Shown piece after piece: positions 61,001 to 64,000 of a DNA stretch of 64,000 nucleotides. The stretch's first letter is position 1. Every line of letters begins with the position of its first letter. This DNA is from Streptomyces lushanensis. Its GTDB lineage: Bacteria; Actinomycetota; Actinomycetes; Streptomycetales; Streptomycetaceae. Location: NCBI RefSeq assembly GCF_001700515.1, contig NZ_MAUD01000103.1, forward strand, positions 1 through 64,000, written 5' to 3'. Below the pieces are notes generated by a model. The model ran no database searches, had not been told where the DNA came from, and saw nothing but the letters and a program-made list of their open reading frames with translations. Made by a program: the position numbers and the translations under genes.

Positions 61001-64000
61001 GGCATATGTGGGCAGATCGACCGGTCGGGCGCCGGTGTCCGCGAACAACACCGGCCACTCCACATGAGTACCGCTCACATGCAGTTGAGCAAGCGCGGTG
61101 ACGGCCGAGGTCTCCTCGGACCGGTCCTTGCGGAGCACCGGTACGACCACCGCACCCTCCGGCACCGACTCCTGCACCATCCCCGCCAGCACACCGTCCG
61201 GACCCAACTCCACAAACGTACGAACACCCTGCTCACCCAGCGTCCGCACACCGTCCGCGAAACGCACCGCCTCCCGCACATGCCGAACCCAATACTCCAC
61301 CGAACACAACTCACCGGCGGACGCCAGCCCACCCGTCAGATTCGACACCACCGCCACCGACGGCTCCGCGAACGCCAACCCCTCCACAACCGCCCGGAAC
61401 TCCCCCAGCATCGGATCCATCAGCGGCGAATGAAACGCATGCGACACCCGAAGACGACTCGACTTACGACCCAAGGCCTCCAGTTGGGCCGCCACCTCCA
61501 GGACGGCATCCTCCGCGCCGGAGATCACCACGGAGGACGGACCATTGACCGCCGCGATCGCGACTCCATCGGAGAGATACGGAACAACCTCGTCCTCGGC
61601 GGCCTGGACCGCCACCATCGCACCACCGGCCGGCAATGCCTGCATCAGCAAGCCCCGCGCCACCACCAAACGACAGGCATCCTCCAACGAGAACACCCCC
61701 GCCACATAAGCAGCCGCGACCTCACCGACCGAATGCCCCGCCACGAAATCCGGCCGCACACCCCACGACTCCACCAACCGGAACAACGCCACCTCAACCG
61801 CGAACAACGCAGGCTGCGCACAGCCCGTCGCGTTCAACGCCTCGGCATCCTCACCCCAGATCACCCCCCGAAGCGACCGACCACCCAACTCACGACCCAA
61901 CTCCCCGTCCAACAAACCCAGTACCGAGTCGAACGCCTCCGCGAACACCGGGAACCGCCCATACAACTCGCGCCCCATACCCAGCCGCTGCGAACCCTGA
62001 CCCGAGAAGAGAATCGCGCGCTTTCCACCGACGGCCGGACCCGAGACCACCGAGATGTCCGGTTCGCCTGCCGCCAGCGCGGCCAGTGCGCGTACCGGAT
62101 CGGCGGACTCGGCCGCCAGGACCACCGCACGATGGTCGAACACCGAACGACCCGTCGCCAACGAGAACCCGACATCCACCGGCCGCACGTCCGGCCGAGC
62201 CTCCACCAACGACAACAGCCGCGCCGCCTGCCCCCGCAACGCCTCCGGCGTCCTGCCCGAAAGCACCCAGGGAACCGCTACCGCTTCGGCCGATTCGTCC
62301 ATGGAGATCTGCGCCGTCACCGCCTCGGGCACTTCCGGCGGCTGCTCAAGAATCACATGCGCGTTCGTCCCACTGATACCGAACGACGACACCCCCGCAC
62401 GCCGGACACGGTCGACCTCCGGCCACACCGTCTCCCCGGTCAGCAACTCCACCGCACCCACCGACCAGTCCACATGCGACGACGGCTCATCGACATGAAG
62501 CGTCCGAGGCAGAACCCCGTACCGCATCGCCATCACCATCTTGATCACACCCGCCACACCAGCAGCCGCCTGCGTATGCCCGATGTTCGACTTCACCGAA
62601 CCCAGCAGCAACGGACGCCCAGGATCACGCTCACGCCCATACGTCGCCAGCAACGCCTGCGCCTCAATCGGATCACCAAGCGTCGTACCCGTACCGTGCC
62701 CCTCCACCACATCCACATCACCCGCAGACAACCCACCACTCGCAAGCGCCTGCCGGATCACCCGCTGCTGCGACGGACCATTCGGCGCCGTCAGACCATT
62801 CGACGCACCATCCTGATTCACCGCAGACCCACGCAACAACGCAAGCACCTCATGGCCATTGCGCCGCGCATCCGACAACCGCTCCAGCACCACCACCCCC
62901 ACACCCTCCGACCAGCCCACACCATCAGCCGAATCCGAGAACGCCTTCGAGCGGCCGTCGGGCGCGAGACCCCGCTGGCGGGAGAACTCCACAAAGGTGC
63001 TCGGAGTGGACATGACCGTCACACCGCCGGCCAGCGCCAGCGAGCACTCGCCGCCGCGCAGCGCCTGCGCGGCGAGGTGCATGCCCACCAGGGACGACGA
63101 GCACGCGGTGTCCACCGTGACCGCCGGGCCTTCGAGGCCCAGGGTGTACGAGACCCGGCCGGAGGCCACGCTCGGAGCGCTGCCGTTGCCGCGGAATGCC
63201 TCGTACTCCTCGCCCGTGAGCAGGGGACCGTAGTCGTTGTACATCACCCCGGCGAACACACCGGTCCGGCTGTCGCGCAGCGAGTGCGGGTCGATGCCGG
63301 CCCGTTCGATCGCCTCCCACGAGGTCTCCAGCAGCAACCGCTGCTGCGCGTCCGTCGCCATCGCCTCGCGTGGTGACATACCGAAGAAGTCGGGGTCGAA
63401 CTCGCCCGCCGTGTGCAGGAATCCACCGGCGCGGACGTAGGTCCTGCCCGGACGGTCCGGGTCCGCGTCGTACAGTCCGTCGATGTCCCAGCCCCGGTTG
63501 ACCGGGAAGCCCGAGATGGCGTCCCCGCCCTCCATGACCAGGCGCCACAGATCCTCCGGCGAGGTCACCCCGCCCGGATAGCGGCAGGCCATGCCGACGA
63601 TCGCGATGGGGTCGTCGGCCACCGGAGGCAGGGCCGTACGGTCGGGCGCCGCCGACGCGTCGGCGGAGCCGATCGCCTCGCCGAGGAGTTCGTCGCGCAT
63701 ATGGTCGGCGAGCGCGCTCGGTGTCGGATAGTCGAAGACCATGGTGGCCGGGAGCCGCAGCCCGGTCTCGGTGTTGAGGCCGTTGCGCAGTTCCACCGCC
63801 GTCAGCGAGTCGAAGCCCAGGTCCTGGAACTGGCGGCCGGCCTCGACCTCCGCCGCGTCGGCGTGGCCCAGTACCCGGGCGACCTGGCCGCGTACGAGAT
63901 CGAGCAGGATCTCGCGGCGCTCGGCGCCGTTCAGTCCGGCGAGGCGCCGGGCGAGGCCGTCGGCGGTGCCGGAGACCCGGGCGGCGGCGCGCCGGGCAGG
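36773..64000 (-). CDS. Modular type I polyketide synthase, polyene type, partial (continues beyond right edge)
   Basis: This very large frame (over 9,000 residues visible) is the elongation subunit of a modular PKS. It contains the ACP of an upstream module, one KS-AT-DH-ER-KR-ACP module, three KS-AT-DH-KR-ACP modules and most of a fifth module before the frame is lost. All KSs have DTACSSS and the [10 protein letters not shown] or [10 protein letters not shown] motif. All ATs have GHS(V/I)G and HAFH, the malonyl-CoA signature. All DHs have HxxxGxxxxP and HPAL(F/L)D. All KRs have LDD, so B-type. Each dehydrated, unreduced unit should be a trans double bond; the ER unit is saturated. The gene neighbours (editing thioesterase, three LALs, PAS-LuxR) match a nystatin-like cluster, where NysC holds this place. 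The frame ends at 36773 in nonsense sequence because of the apparent frameshift. Confidence 0.95.
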   Translation of the reverse strand, partial: PARRAAARVSGTADGLARRLAGLNGAERREILLDLVRGQVARVLGHADAAEVEAGRQFQDLGFDSLTAVELRNGLNTETGLRLPATMVFDYPTPSALADHMRDELLGEAIGSADASAAPDRTALPPVADDPIAIVGMACRYPGGVTSPEDLWRLVMEGGDAISGFPVNRGWDIDGLYDADPDRPGRTYVRAGGFLHTAGEFDPDFFGMSPREAMATDAQQRLLLETSWEAIERAGIDPHSLRDSRTGVFAGVMYNDYGPLLTGEEYEAFRGNGSAPSVASGRVSYTLGLEGPAVTVDTACSSSLVGMHLAAQALRGGECSLALAGGVTVMSTPSTFVEFSRQRGLAPDGRSKAFSDSADGVGWSEGVGVVVLERLSDARRNGHEVLALLRGSAVNQDGASNGLTAPNGPSQQRVIRQALASGGLSAGDVDVVEGHGTGTTLGDPIEAQALLATYGRERDPGRPLLLGSVKSNIGHTQAAAGVAGVIKMVMAMRYGVLPRTLHVDEPSSHVDWSVGAVELLTGETVWPEVDRVRRAGVSSFGISGTNAHVILEQPPEVPEAVTAQISMDESAEAVAVPWVLSGRTPEALRGQAARLLSLVEARPDVRPVDVGFSLATGRSVFDHRAVVLAAESADPVRALAALAAGEPDISVVSGPAVGGKRAILFSGQGSQRLGMGRELYGRFPVFAEAFDSVLGLLDGELGRELGGRSLRGVIWGEDAEALNATGCAQPALFAVEVALFRLVESWGVRPDFVAGHSVGEVAAAYVAGVFSLEDACRLVVARGLLMQALPAGGAMVAVQAAEDEVVPYLSDGVAIAAVNGPSSVVISGAEDAVLEVAAQLEALGRKSSRLRVSHAFHSPLMDPMLGEFRAVVEGLAFAEPSVAVVSNLTGGLASAGELCSVEYWVRHVREAVRFADGVRTLGEQGVRTFVELGPDGVLAGMVQESVPEGAVVVPVLRKDRSEETSAVTALAQLHVSGTHVEWPVLFADTGARPVDLPTYAFQHQWFWPTASSAGAHDVRAAGLGPAGHPLLGATVELAEGEGVLLTGRLSVRSHGWLADHVVLGRVLLPGTALLELAFRAGDGVGCDRVEELTLAAPLVLSELGGVQVQVRVGVADEVGRRAVTVHSRPDGGDEPSWTQHAAGVLAVGAHELVPADFDAVVWPPVGAEVLAVEGCYERFEELGFVYGPMFQGLRAAWRRDGEIFAEVSLPEGTEAGAYGLHPALFDSALHASLLAGDGEEGTGGLPFSWEGVSLHATGATALRVRITPAEGRNGVSIAVADTTGALVASADSLLTRAVSDDRLDSAAGYVRDALFTLEWAPVPGVPVPGGSMPGAERLALIGPDALGLVEELVRTGVGIEVHADLASLAAGELSVPDTVLVEVNGTDGTDSTGTGIGVGTGAGAGTGPVEAVHVLTADALALVQEWLSEDRFTGSRLVFVTRGAVAAGDEEVTDVAAASVWGLVRSAQTENPGCFGLLDLGPGNDGLAPLMTRLARSAGADEPQMAVRDGALLAGRLARLAPDMALIPPTDVPWRLDSGAKGSLDGLTTTPFPEALEPLMGFEVRIEVRAAGVNFRDVLKALDMYPGDAGRMGREASGVVVEVGPEVTGLRPGDRVTGLVSGGFGSLVVGDARLLTTLPVGWSWETAASVPLVFLTAYHALVGLGGLGRGERVLVHAGAGGVGMAAVQVARHLGAEVFATASEGKWGVLRSLGVAEDHIASSRTTDFEAAFAGVAGGEGIDVVLNSLAGEFVDASLRLLGPGGRFLEMGKTDVRDVADLPAGVDYQAFDLGWVDPEDIQRMLSSLMELFGQGVLEPLPVRSWDVRRARDAFRFMSLARHVGKIVLSMPSVWDAHGTVLITGGTGGLGGVLARHLVNDLGVRHLLLTSRRGFAADGAEDLAAELTARGAHVSVVACDVADREALAELLASVPPEHPLTAVIHTAGVLDDGTVGSLTPERLDAVLRPKVDAAWHLHELTRDLELAAFVVFSSVAGTFGGPGQANYAAGNAFLDALAAHRRSVGLPGLSLAWGPWGQGVGMTSGLDDRDVRRAAESGMPLLPVEQGLALFDAALATAEAVVLPVRLDLPVLRAKGSVPALLRGLVRTGSRRTVAAGAGSGTGTGTDAGLAERLSRLERAERHETLLQLVRDHAALVLGHTSGDGVHPARAFRDLGFDSLTAVELRNRLNAATGMRLPATMVFDYPTVEVLAGHLLEELLGPDTAPAAVPELSPALLDDDPIVVVGMSCRFPGGIGSPEDLWRVVSEGADVVSDFPVNRGWDTDALYHPDPDHTGTSYTRSGGFLHDAGEFDAAFFGMSPREAMATDSQQRLLLETSWEAIERAGIDPHSLRDSRTGVFAGVMYSGYNTTLNGKEFEGFQGQGSALSVASGRVSYTFGFEGPAMTVDTACSSSLVAMHLAAQALRSGECSLALAGGVTVMSIPDTFVEFSRQRGLAPDGRSKPFSESADGVGWSEGIGMLLLERMSDARRRGHEILAVLRGSAVNQDGASNGLTAPNGPSQQRVIRQALAAGGLSPADVDVVEAHGTGTTLGDPIEAQALLATYGRDRDPERPLLLGSVKSNLGHTQAAAGAAGVIKMIMAMRHGVLPPTLHVTEPSSHIDWSAGAVELLTVPTEWPGTDHVRRAGVSSFGISGTNAHVILEQPPTVIQDSVPGSAEAAPPVGSRAPGAVPWVLSGKTPEALRGQAARLLSCIQARPELRPVDIGFSLATGRSRFEHGAVVTAAEDGGTVRALAALAVGEPDPLALTGSVVGGKTAVLFSGQGSQRLGMGRELYGRFPVFAEGLDSVLGLLDGELGRELGGRSLRGVIWGEDAEALNATGCAQPALFAVEVALFRLVESWGVRPDFVAGHSVGEIAAAHVAGVFSLEDACRLVAARASLMQALPAGGAMVAVQATEDEIVPLLSEYGAQAQVSIAAVNGPSSVVISGEEDAVLEIAARWERDGRKVTRLRVSHAFHSPLMRPMLDEFRAVAETVSYRRPTIPLVSNLTGGLASPEELCTSDYWVRHVREAVRFADGVCTLAGQGATVLVELGPDGVLSAMAGESVPDGTVTVPVLRKDRSEELSAVTALAQLHVHGVSVDWPRYFAGSGARRVELPTYAFEHRPYWPDGTGGAADAAAVGLVSAGHPLLNGVVELAEGEGVLFTGRLSVRSHPWLADHAVTGRIVVPGTALLELAIRAGDEVGSDRVDELTLAAQLVLPERGATQTQVRVGVADASGRRTVTIHSRPEGEPEAPWTQHAMGVLAAGPTAAVLSGADATGSGATGFGATGFDATVWPPVGAEPVELDGFYEARAEDGFVYGPVFQGLRAAWRREGEVFAELSLPDGVRADAEAFGLHPALLDAGLHAAWFIGSPADANGRAGGVPLGVPFSWSGVSLEASGASSVRVRLSRTTEGTVSIAVADTMGAPVASVESLALRALSGESLSDADALTRDMLFRLDWTPVAAPSGAASARAGRSERSGWSERTVAVLGPDTLGLAEALRAAGAEVNVLDELPTGELPTGEVSGQPTGGQPMDVVPMGVVLIPVVGEEGAETDTAASAHTLTHRALALVQARLAEARFADSRFVFVTRGAVGGHDVAAASVRGLVRSAQSENPGCFGLIDLDPDEETTALPPAALDTDEPQIVVRDGEVRAGRLVRRPAAGSDARPVWNTDGGTVLITGGTGGLGAVLARHLVAEHDVRRLLLVSRRGPAAEGAEELVAELERRGAQVTAAACDVADRAALAELLAGHRVSAVVHAAGVLDDGVVGALTPERLSGVLRPKADAAWHLHELTRDLDLTAFVVFSSAAATFGNAGQGNYAAGNAFLDALMERRRTEGLPGVALAWGPWESGGMTGTLTEADTDRMARSGVPPLPVEQGLALFDAALATGDAVLAPVRLDLPALRAQGEVPPLLRALIRTRARRAAVAGSATAQGLVERLRALTVVERQEVLVDLVRGQVALVLGHADAEAVHPGRAFRELGFDSLTAVELRNRLNTVSGLRLPATMAFDHPTVQTLVDHLLDELLGADADGDTDAAVAGGAGSAAMAAAVARRSAAIADDPIVVVGMSCRYPGGVASPEDLWRLVMEGGDAISGFPVNRGWDVDGLFHPDPDHLGTSYTRSGGFLHTAGEFDPAFFGMSPREALATDSQQRLLLEASWEAIERAGIDPVSLKGTATGVFAGVMYSDYTAVLASPEFEGFQGGGSTSLASGRVSYTLGLEGPAVTVDTACSSSLVAMHWAMQALRSGECSLALAGGVTVMSTPTVFVDFSRQRGLSPDGRCKAFSDSADGVGWSEGVGVVVLERLSDARRNGHEVLALLRGSAVNQDGASNGLTAPNGPSQQRVIRQALASGGLSAGDVDVVEAHGTGTTLGDPIEAQALLATYGRDRDPERPLLLGSVKSNIGHTQAAAGVAGVIKMVMAMRHGTVPRTLHVDAPSSHVDWSAGAVELLTGETVWPEVDRVRRAGVSSFGISGTNAHVILEQPPVVVEGTVVGSGDVPASVIETSVVPWVLSGRSSEALRGQAARLLSLVEARPDLRPVDVGFSLATGRSVFDHRAVVLAGDAGEAVRALAAVAAGESDPLAVSGSVAGGRSAVLFSGQGSQRLGMGRELYGRFPVFAEGLDSVLGLLDGELGRELGGRSLRGVIWGEDAAALNATGCAQPALFAVEVALFRLVESWGVRPDFVAGHSIGEIAAAHVAGVFSLEDACRLVVARGLLMQALPAGGAMVAVQAAEDEVVPYLSDGVAIAAVNGPSSVVISGAEDAVLEVAAQLEALGRKSSRLRVSHAFHSPLMDPMLGEFRAVVEGLTFQPPRIPVVSNLTGGLASAEELCSPEYWVRHVREAVRFADGVRCLDAAGVRKFVELGPDGVLSALARESAGDDAVVVPVLRKDRPEELAAATAWARLHVQGVPMEREAVFAGTGAVRVELPTYAFQHQWFWPTGPLGGTGDMRAAGLGSAGHPLLGATVELAEGEGVLLTGRLSVRSHGWLADHVVLGRVLLPGTALLELAFRAGDGVGCDRVEELTLAAPLVLPELGAVQVQVRVGVADEVGRRAVTVHSRPDGGDEPSWTQHATGVLASGAHEPVTGFDAVVWPPVGAEVLAVEGCYERFEELGFVYGPMFQGLRAVWRCDGEIFAEVSLPEGIEAGAYGLHPALFDSALHASLLAGDSTREGGGLPFSWEGVSLHATGATALRVRITPAGHDTLSVEVADTAGRPVASVDSLRVRPVSGEQLSGGSAGATHDALFGVGWVPVALPAESAVRTVALIGPDVVGLAEGLARTGVELVRHGDLTSLAAGSAPVPDAVLVGVSSAYGAEVTDSVRALTADALALVQKWLAEERFAGSRLVFVTTGAVAGGGEEVADVAAASVWGLVRSAQTENPGCFGLVDLDSAESSATLLPRVLGVEEPQLLVRDGGIRAGRLTRVTVTEARSELRSGSETVGSAWDPEGTVLITGGTGGLGGVLARHLIGQRGVRHLLLTSRRGPAAEGAEDLAAELTARGAHVSVAACDVADRDALAGLLASVPAEHPLTAVIHTAGVLDDGVIGSLTPERLDRVLRPKADAAWHLHELTRELDLAAFVVFSSVAGTFGGAGQANYAAGNAFLDALAAHRRAEGLPGLSLAWGAWDQVAGMTGGLDARDVRRAADAGMPLLPVEQGLALFDAALATGEAVVVPVRLDLPVLRALGTVPALLRGLVRTPSRRTATAASGADGALVRRLGALEPADRKEVVLDVVRAQAALVLGHASGADIDSGRAFRDLGFDSLTAVELRNRLGTATGLRLPATMAFDYPTLSALADHLLAELLGSEPESSVPVSSLPPVADDPIVLVGMACRFPGGVASPEDLWRVVTEGTDVISDFPVNRGWDVDALFDPDPDHSGTSYTRSGGFLHTAGEFDPAFFGMSPREALATDSQQRLLLETSWEAIERAGIDPVSLRDSQTGVFAGVMYNDYGTTLSGEEFEGFQGQGSAGSVASGRVSYTLGLEGPAVTVDTACSSSLVAMHWAMQALRSGECSLALAGGVTVMSTPGTFVEFSRQRGLSPDGRCKAFSDSADGVGWSEGVGVVVLERLSDARRNGHEVLALLRGSAVNQDGASNGLTAPNGPSQQRVIRQALASGGLSAGDVDVVEAHGTGTTLGDPIEAQALLATYGRDRDPERPLLLGSVKSNIGHTQAAAGVAGVIKMVMAMRHGTVPRTLHVTEPSSHVDWSAGAVELLTEQTVWPEEGRVRRAGVSSFGISGTNAHVILEQPSEVPETVATQTPTENPAEAVTVPWVLSGRTPEALRGQAARLLSLVEARPDVRPVDVGFSLATGRSVFEHRAVVLAAGSADAARALVAVAAGEPDPLAVSGSVAGGRSAVLFSGQGSQRLGMGRELYGRFRVFAEAFDAVLTSLEGQLGRSLREVIWGEDIEALNETASTQPALFAIEVALFRLVESWGIRPDFVAGHSIGEIAAAHVAGVFSLEDACRLVVARGLLMQALPAGGAMVAVQATEDEIVPCLSDRVSIAAVNGPSSVVISGDEDAVLELAVRLADQGRKTNRLRVSHAFHSPLMDPMLDEFRTVAEGLAFQPPRIPVVSNLTGGLASAEELCSPEYWVRHVREAVRFADGVTTLTAQGVAAFVELGPDGVLSALVREGAGDAAAVVPVLRKDRPEELAAVTALAQLHTHGVTVDWGRFFVGTGARRVELPTYAFQHQWFWPTGPLGGTGDMRAAGLGPAGHPLLGAAVELAEGEGMLFTGRLSVGTHPWLADHVVMGRVLLPGTALLELAFRAGDEVGCDRVEELTLAAPLTLPARGAVQTQVRVGAADDKGRRTVTIHSRPEGAADVPWTQHATGALAVGVQEPATGFDATVWPPRGAEALELDGCYERLAEIGFVYGPVFQGLRAAWRRDGEIFAEVSLPEGTEAGAYGLHPALLDSALHASLLAGDSAREGGGLPFSWEGVSLFATGASVLRVRIAPAGGKDAVSIAVADTSGAPVASVDSLLVRAVSSDGLGDIGILATNALFQLAWAPVAPAPDVPPSVAVLGADVLDLAEPLAGPGLLVGTYDDLASLATGEGPVPDTVLVGLVGLAGDSDGQVVESAHTLTASALALVQEWLAEQRFADSRLVFVTRGAVGGTGEGGDGEARAVDVAAASVWGLVRSAQTENPGSFGLLDLDSGTASLTALPHALGMDEPALLIRDGEISAGRLVRTTVPSGADIEAATAPATDVEAAADGGTGPVWDPDGTVLITGGTGGLGGVFARHLVTERGVRRLLLASRRGTEAPGAAELVAELTLYGAQVTVAACDAADREALAGLLASVSAEHPLTAVIHTAGVLDDGTVGSLTAERIDAVLRPKADAAWHLHELTQDLGLAAFVVFSSVAGLLGGAGQANYAAANTFLDALVERRRAEGLPGVSLAWGPWDRIGGMTGGGMTGGGMTGAVTESDMRRLARSGMPPLSVDQGVALFDAALATGLTALVPVRLDLPALRAQGEVPSVLRALIPARSRRSAVTGSATATGLIARLAGLTAVERREALLDLVRSQVALVLGHADGGAVDAVSQFRDLGFDSLTAIELRNRLSTVTGLRLTATLIFDYPTATALADHLRDELFGSEAETEASVPLRLLPSTADDPIVVVGMSCRFPGGVASPEDLWRLVTEGTDAISEFPANRGWDVESLYHPDPDHAGTSYTRSGGFLQSAGDFDPVFFGMSPREALATDSQQRLLLEASWEAIERAGIDPHSLRDSQTGVFAGVMYSDYGTTLNGKEFEGHQGQGSAGSVASGRVSYTFGFEGPAVTVDTACSSSLVAMHLAAQALRGGECSLALAGGVTVMSTPGTFVEFSRQRGLSPDGRCKAFSDSADGVGWSEGVGVVVLERLSDARRRGHEVLALLRGSAVNQDGASNGLTAPNGPSQQRVIRQALASGGLSAGDVDVVEAHGTGTTLGDPIEAQALLATYGRDRDPERPLLLGSVKSNIGHTQAAAGVAGVIKMVMAMRHGVLPRTLHVDAPSSHVDWQAGAVELLTEQTVWPEADHVRRAGISSFGISGTNAHVILEQPTVVTETEAGTSTENPAEAVTVPWVLSGRTPEALRGQAARLLSLVEARPDVRPVDVGFSLATGRSAFEHRAVVLAAGSADAARALAAVAAGEPDPLAVSGSVAGGKSAVLFSGQGSQRLGMGRELYGRFPVFAEAFDSVLTVLDGQLGGSLRDVIWGEDAEALNGTAVTQPALFAIEVALFRLVESWGIRPDFVAGHSIGEIAAAHVAGVLSLEDACALVVARGSLMQALPAGGAMLAVQATEDEVASYLSDRVSIAAVNGPSSVVISGAEGAVLEVATQLEALGRKSSRLRVSHAFHSPLMDPMLAEFRAVVEGLVFRAPRIPVVSNLTGGLASADELCSPEYWVRHVREAVRFADGVRTLAEQGVTAFLELGPDGVLSAMAQECAPEAAVTVPILRRNRDEELTALTALAQLHTRGVTVDWGRFFAGTGARRVELPTYAFQHQWFWPAASLSGAGDMRAAGLGSAGHPLLGAAVELASGQGVLFTGRLSVQSHPWLADHRVMGRTLLPGTALLELAVRAGDEVGGDRVEELTLAAPLVLPERGAVQVQVAVGTPDGSGRRTLGIYSRPEDAVDAPWTQHATGTLSTGGPIGGTGTAHTGFDATVWPPRGAEALELDGCYERFAQFGFAYGPVFQGLRAAWRRDGEIFAEVSLPEGSEAGEYGLHPALLDSALHASLLADDGQEGTGGLPFSWEGVSLHATGASALRVRIAPSGGKDAVSIAVADTSGAPVASVDSLLVRAVSGEQLPPSEGSGTDALFAVEWIPVTAGSAVPGVVALVGPDHFGLAGAVTASGPSVEAYDDLASLAAADGPVPDVVLVPVRGETADAASGGDAVPGSVRAVLARTLEQVRHWATEVRFAGSRLLFVTRCAVAVDGGGVSDLAAAAVWGLVRSAQSENPGCFALLDLGPAAGSGDTAPALDGLTRLGEALGSDEPQLVLRGREIRAARLERAPLPAPVTEDAPTDASSLTDPTYSTDPTAPPLRPARPPPSPRPPGSEAAQSSSPVEPAGSAQSSPGTWSRSAAYGGCCCSAAEASAPRVPRTSSTS
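36936..37040 (-). other. Apparent -1 frameshift within a repetitive interdomain linker
   Basis: Upstream sequence is PKS-like in one frame down to about 37.04 kb, and from about 36.94 kb onwards only in the frame shifted by -1. Between them lies a run of GGTCGG/GTCGGTC-type repeats (36979-37010 region). One missing base (or two extra) in this tract would explain the break. It may be a real slippage mutation or an assembly/base-calling error. Confidence 0.85.
41210..46560 (-). other. PKS module D: KS-AT-DH-KR-ACP
   Basis: KS about 45.27-46.56 kb (Cys about 46.04), AT about 43.93-44.96 (malonyl), DH about 43.06-43.88 ([10 protein letters not shown]), KR about 41.68-42.36 (LDD) with a triple GGMTG repeat near its C-terminal end, ACP about 41.26-41.52. 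It should make one double bond. Confidence 0.92.
41763..41807 (-). repeat. Three tandem 15-bp in-frame repeats in the module D KR
   Basis: Units CCCGTCATACCGCCG at 41763-41777 and 41778-41792 are identical; 41793-41807 differs at three positions. On the coding strand they encode GGMTG-type repeats where other modules have one copy. Replication slippage is the likely cause. Confidence 0.85.
48600..49145 (-). repeat. DH-coding block of module C, near-identical to 60380-60927
   Basis: This is the counterpart of the module A DH block. Similarity falls off at both ends: in the linker before the DH and in the sequence after it. Confidence 0.8.
49610..49850 (-). repeat. AT-coding block of module C, near-identical to 61390-61630
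   Basis: This is the counterpart of the module A AT block. A further stretch at about 50.00-50.24 kb is also shared with module B (55.40-55.68 kb), showing a patchwork of exchanges. Confidence 0.75.
51910..57300 (-). other. PKS module B: KS-AT-DH-KR-ACP
   Basis: KS about 56.03-57.30 kb (Cys about 56.79), AT about 54.64-55.69 (malonyl), DH about 53.70-54.59 ([10 protein letters not shown]), KR about 52.34-53.00 (LDD; Ser in VFSSAAA; Tyr in GNYAAGN), ACP about 51.94-52.19. The post-DH linkers contain in-frame tandem repeats (LPTGE twice, ATGF twice). It should make one double bond. Confidence 0.92.
60380..60927 (-). repeat. DH-coding block of module A, near-identical to 48600-49145
   Basis: Only scattered mismatches separate this segment from its counterpart about 11.8 kb away. 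It uses an unusual set of A- and C-ending codon complements not seen in the flanks, for example the stretch around 60770-60860. The shared pattern implies recent duplication or gene conversion between modules A and C. Confidence 0.8.
61390..61630 (-). repeat. AT-coding block of module A, near-identical to 49610-49850
   Basis: The stretch coding for the [15 protein letters not shown] region and the preceding [21 protein letters not shown] residues is essentially the same as in module C. The flanking AT sequence diverges. Confidence 0.75.
63680..64000 (-). other. PKS upstream module: ACP only
   Basis: The carrier domain has [13 protein letters not shown] around 63.79-63.83 kb, followed by [21 protein letters not shown]. 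It belongs to a module whose KS and AT lie past the window. The preceding sequence to 64000 is continuous in frame. Confidence 0.9.

Larger units (their letters stand above)
57330..63620 (-). other. PKS module A: KS-AT-DH-ER-KR-ACP
   Basis: KS about 62.35-63.62 kb (active-site Cys about 63.10 kb; EGHGTGT instead of the usual EAHGTGT), AT about 61.02-62.03 (GHSVGE, HAFH, malonyl), DH about 60.10-60.93, ER about 58.46-59.35 ([41 protein letters not shown] region), KR about 57.80-58.45 (LDD), ACP about 57.36-57.60. Full reduction is predicted. The ER keeps its NADPH-binding glycines and looks intact. Confidence 0.92.

Noticed and set aside
61700-61715. A TTA-like triplet in the PKS (forward TAA at 61706-61708)
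   Set aside because: In the PKS frame this stretch reads GCT TAT (Ala-Tyr), so it is not a TTA codon.
1-64000. tRNA, rRNA, CRISPR, insertion sequence or phage genes
   Set aside because: No cloverleaf-like sequence, rRNA motif, regular spacer array, transposase or integrase motif was seen on either strand. The repeats found are PKS-internal or short regulatory repeats.

Overview
The window is high-GC actinomycete DNA, almost certainly Streptomyces. Codon third positions are strongly G/C, GTG starts are common, genes carry purine-rich Shine-Dalgarno sites, rare TTA codons sit in regulatory genes, and the largest gene is a giant modular type I polyketide synthase (PKS). No rRNA, tRNA, CRISPR array, insertion sequence or integrase was seen.

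Positions 1-24 kb look like ordinary chromosomal and accessory genes. They are: a truncated gene at the left edge; a small secreted protein; a Ser/Thr protein kinase fused to an extracellular domain, overlapping a second membrane protein with a similar outer domain; a secreted CARDB/DUF11-like protein preceded by a possible 39-codon coupled ORF; a carbon-metabolism block (phosphoketolase, GH65 glycoside phosphorylase, zinc alcohol dehydrogenase, GH4 phospho-glycosidase); a two-component system next to an ApbE-type flavin transferase; a secreted protein of unknown function; a YcnI-like copper protein with a membrane partner; a GT39-like membrane glycosyltransferase with abnormal ends; an AraC/GyrI regulator; and a coiled-coil plus winged-helix protein. 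Clear hairpin terminators separate most convergent pairs.

Positions 24.3-64 kb are one end of a polyene-macrolide-type biosynthetic cluster, all on the minus strand. In transcription order they are a multimodular PKS entering from beyond the right edge, a type II thioesterase, three large LAL (ATPase-LuxR) regulators and a small PAS-LuxR regulator. This order matches what is known of nystatin (nysC-nysE-nysRI-RII-RIII, with RIV nearby). The visible PKS has the ACP of an upstream module, one module with KS-AT-DH-ER-KR-ACP, and four consecutive KS-AT-DH-KR-ACP modules ending in a docking domain. All five ATs carry malonyl-type motifs, all DHs keep their catalytic motifs and all KRs are B-type. 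The predicted product segment is a saturated two-carbon unit followed by at least a tetraene. Loading, sugar and tailoring genes are not in the window.

Points of caution and interest: the last PKS module is split by an apparent -1 frameshift inside a repetitive linker; modules share near-identical blocks that suggest gene conversion; two of the three LAL genes contain TTA codons; two of the three LALs have altered Walker A motifs; and an operator-like palindrome resembling PAS-LuxR targets lies between the PKS and the thioesterase.
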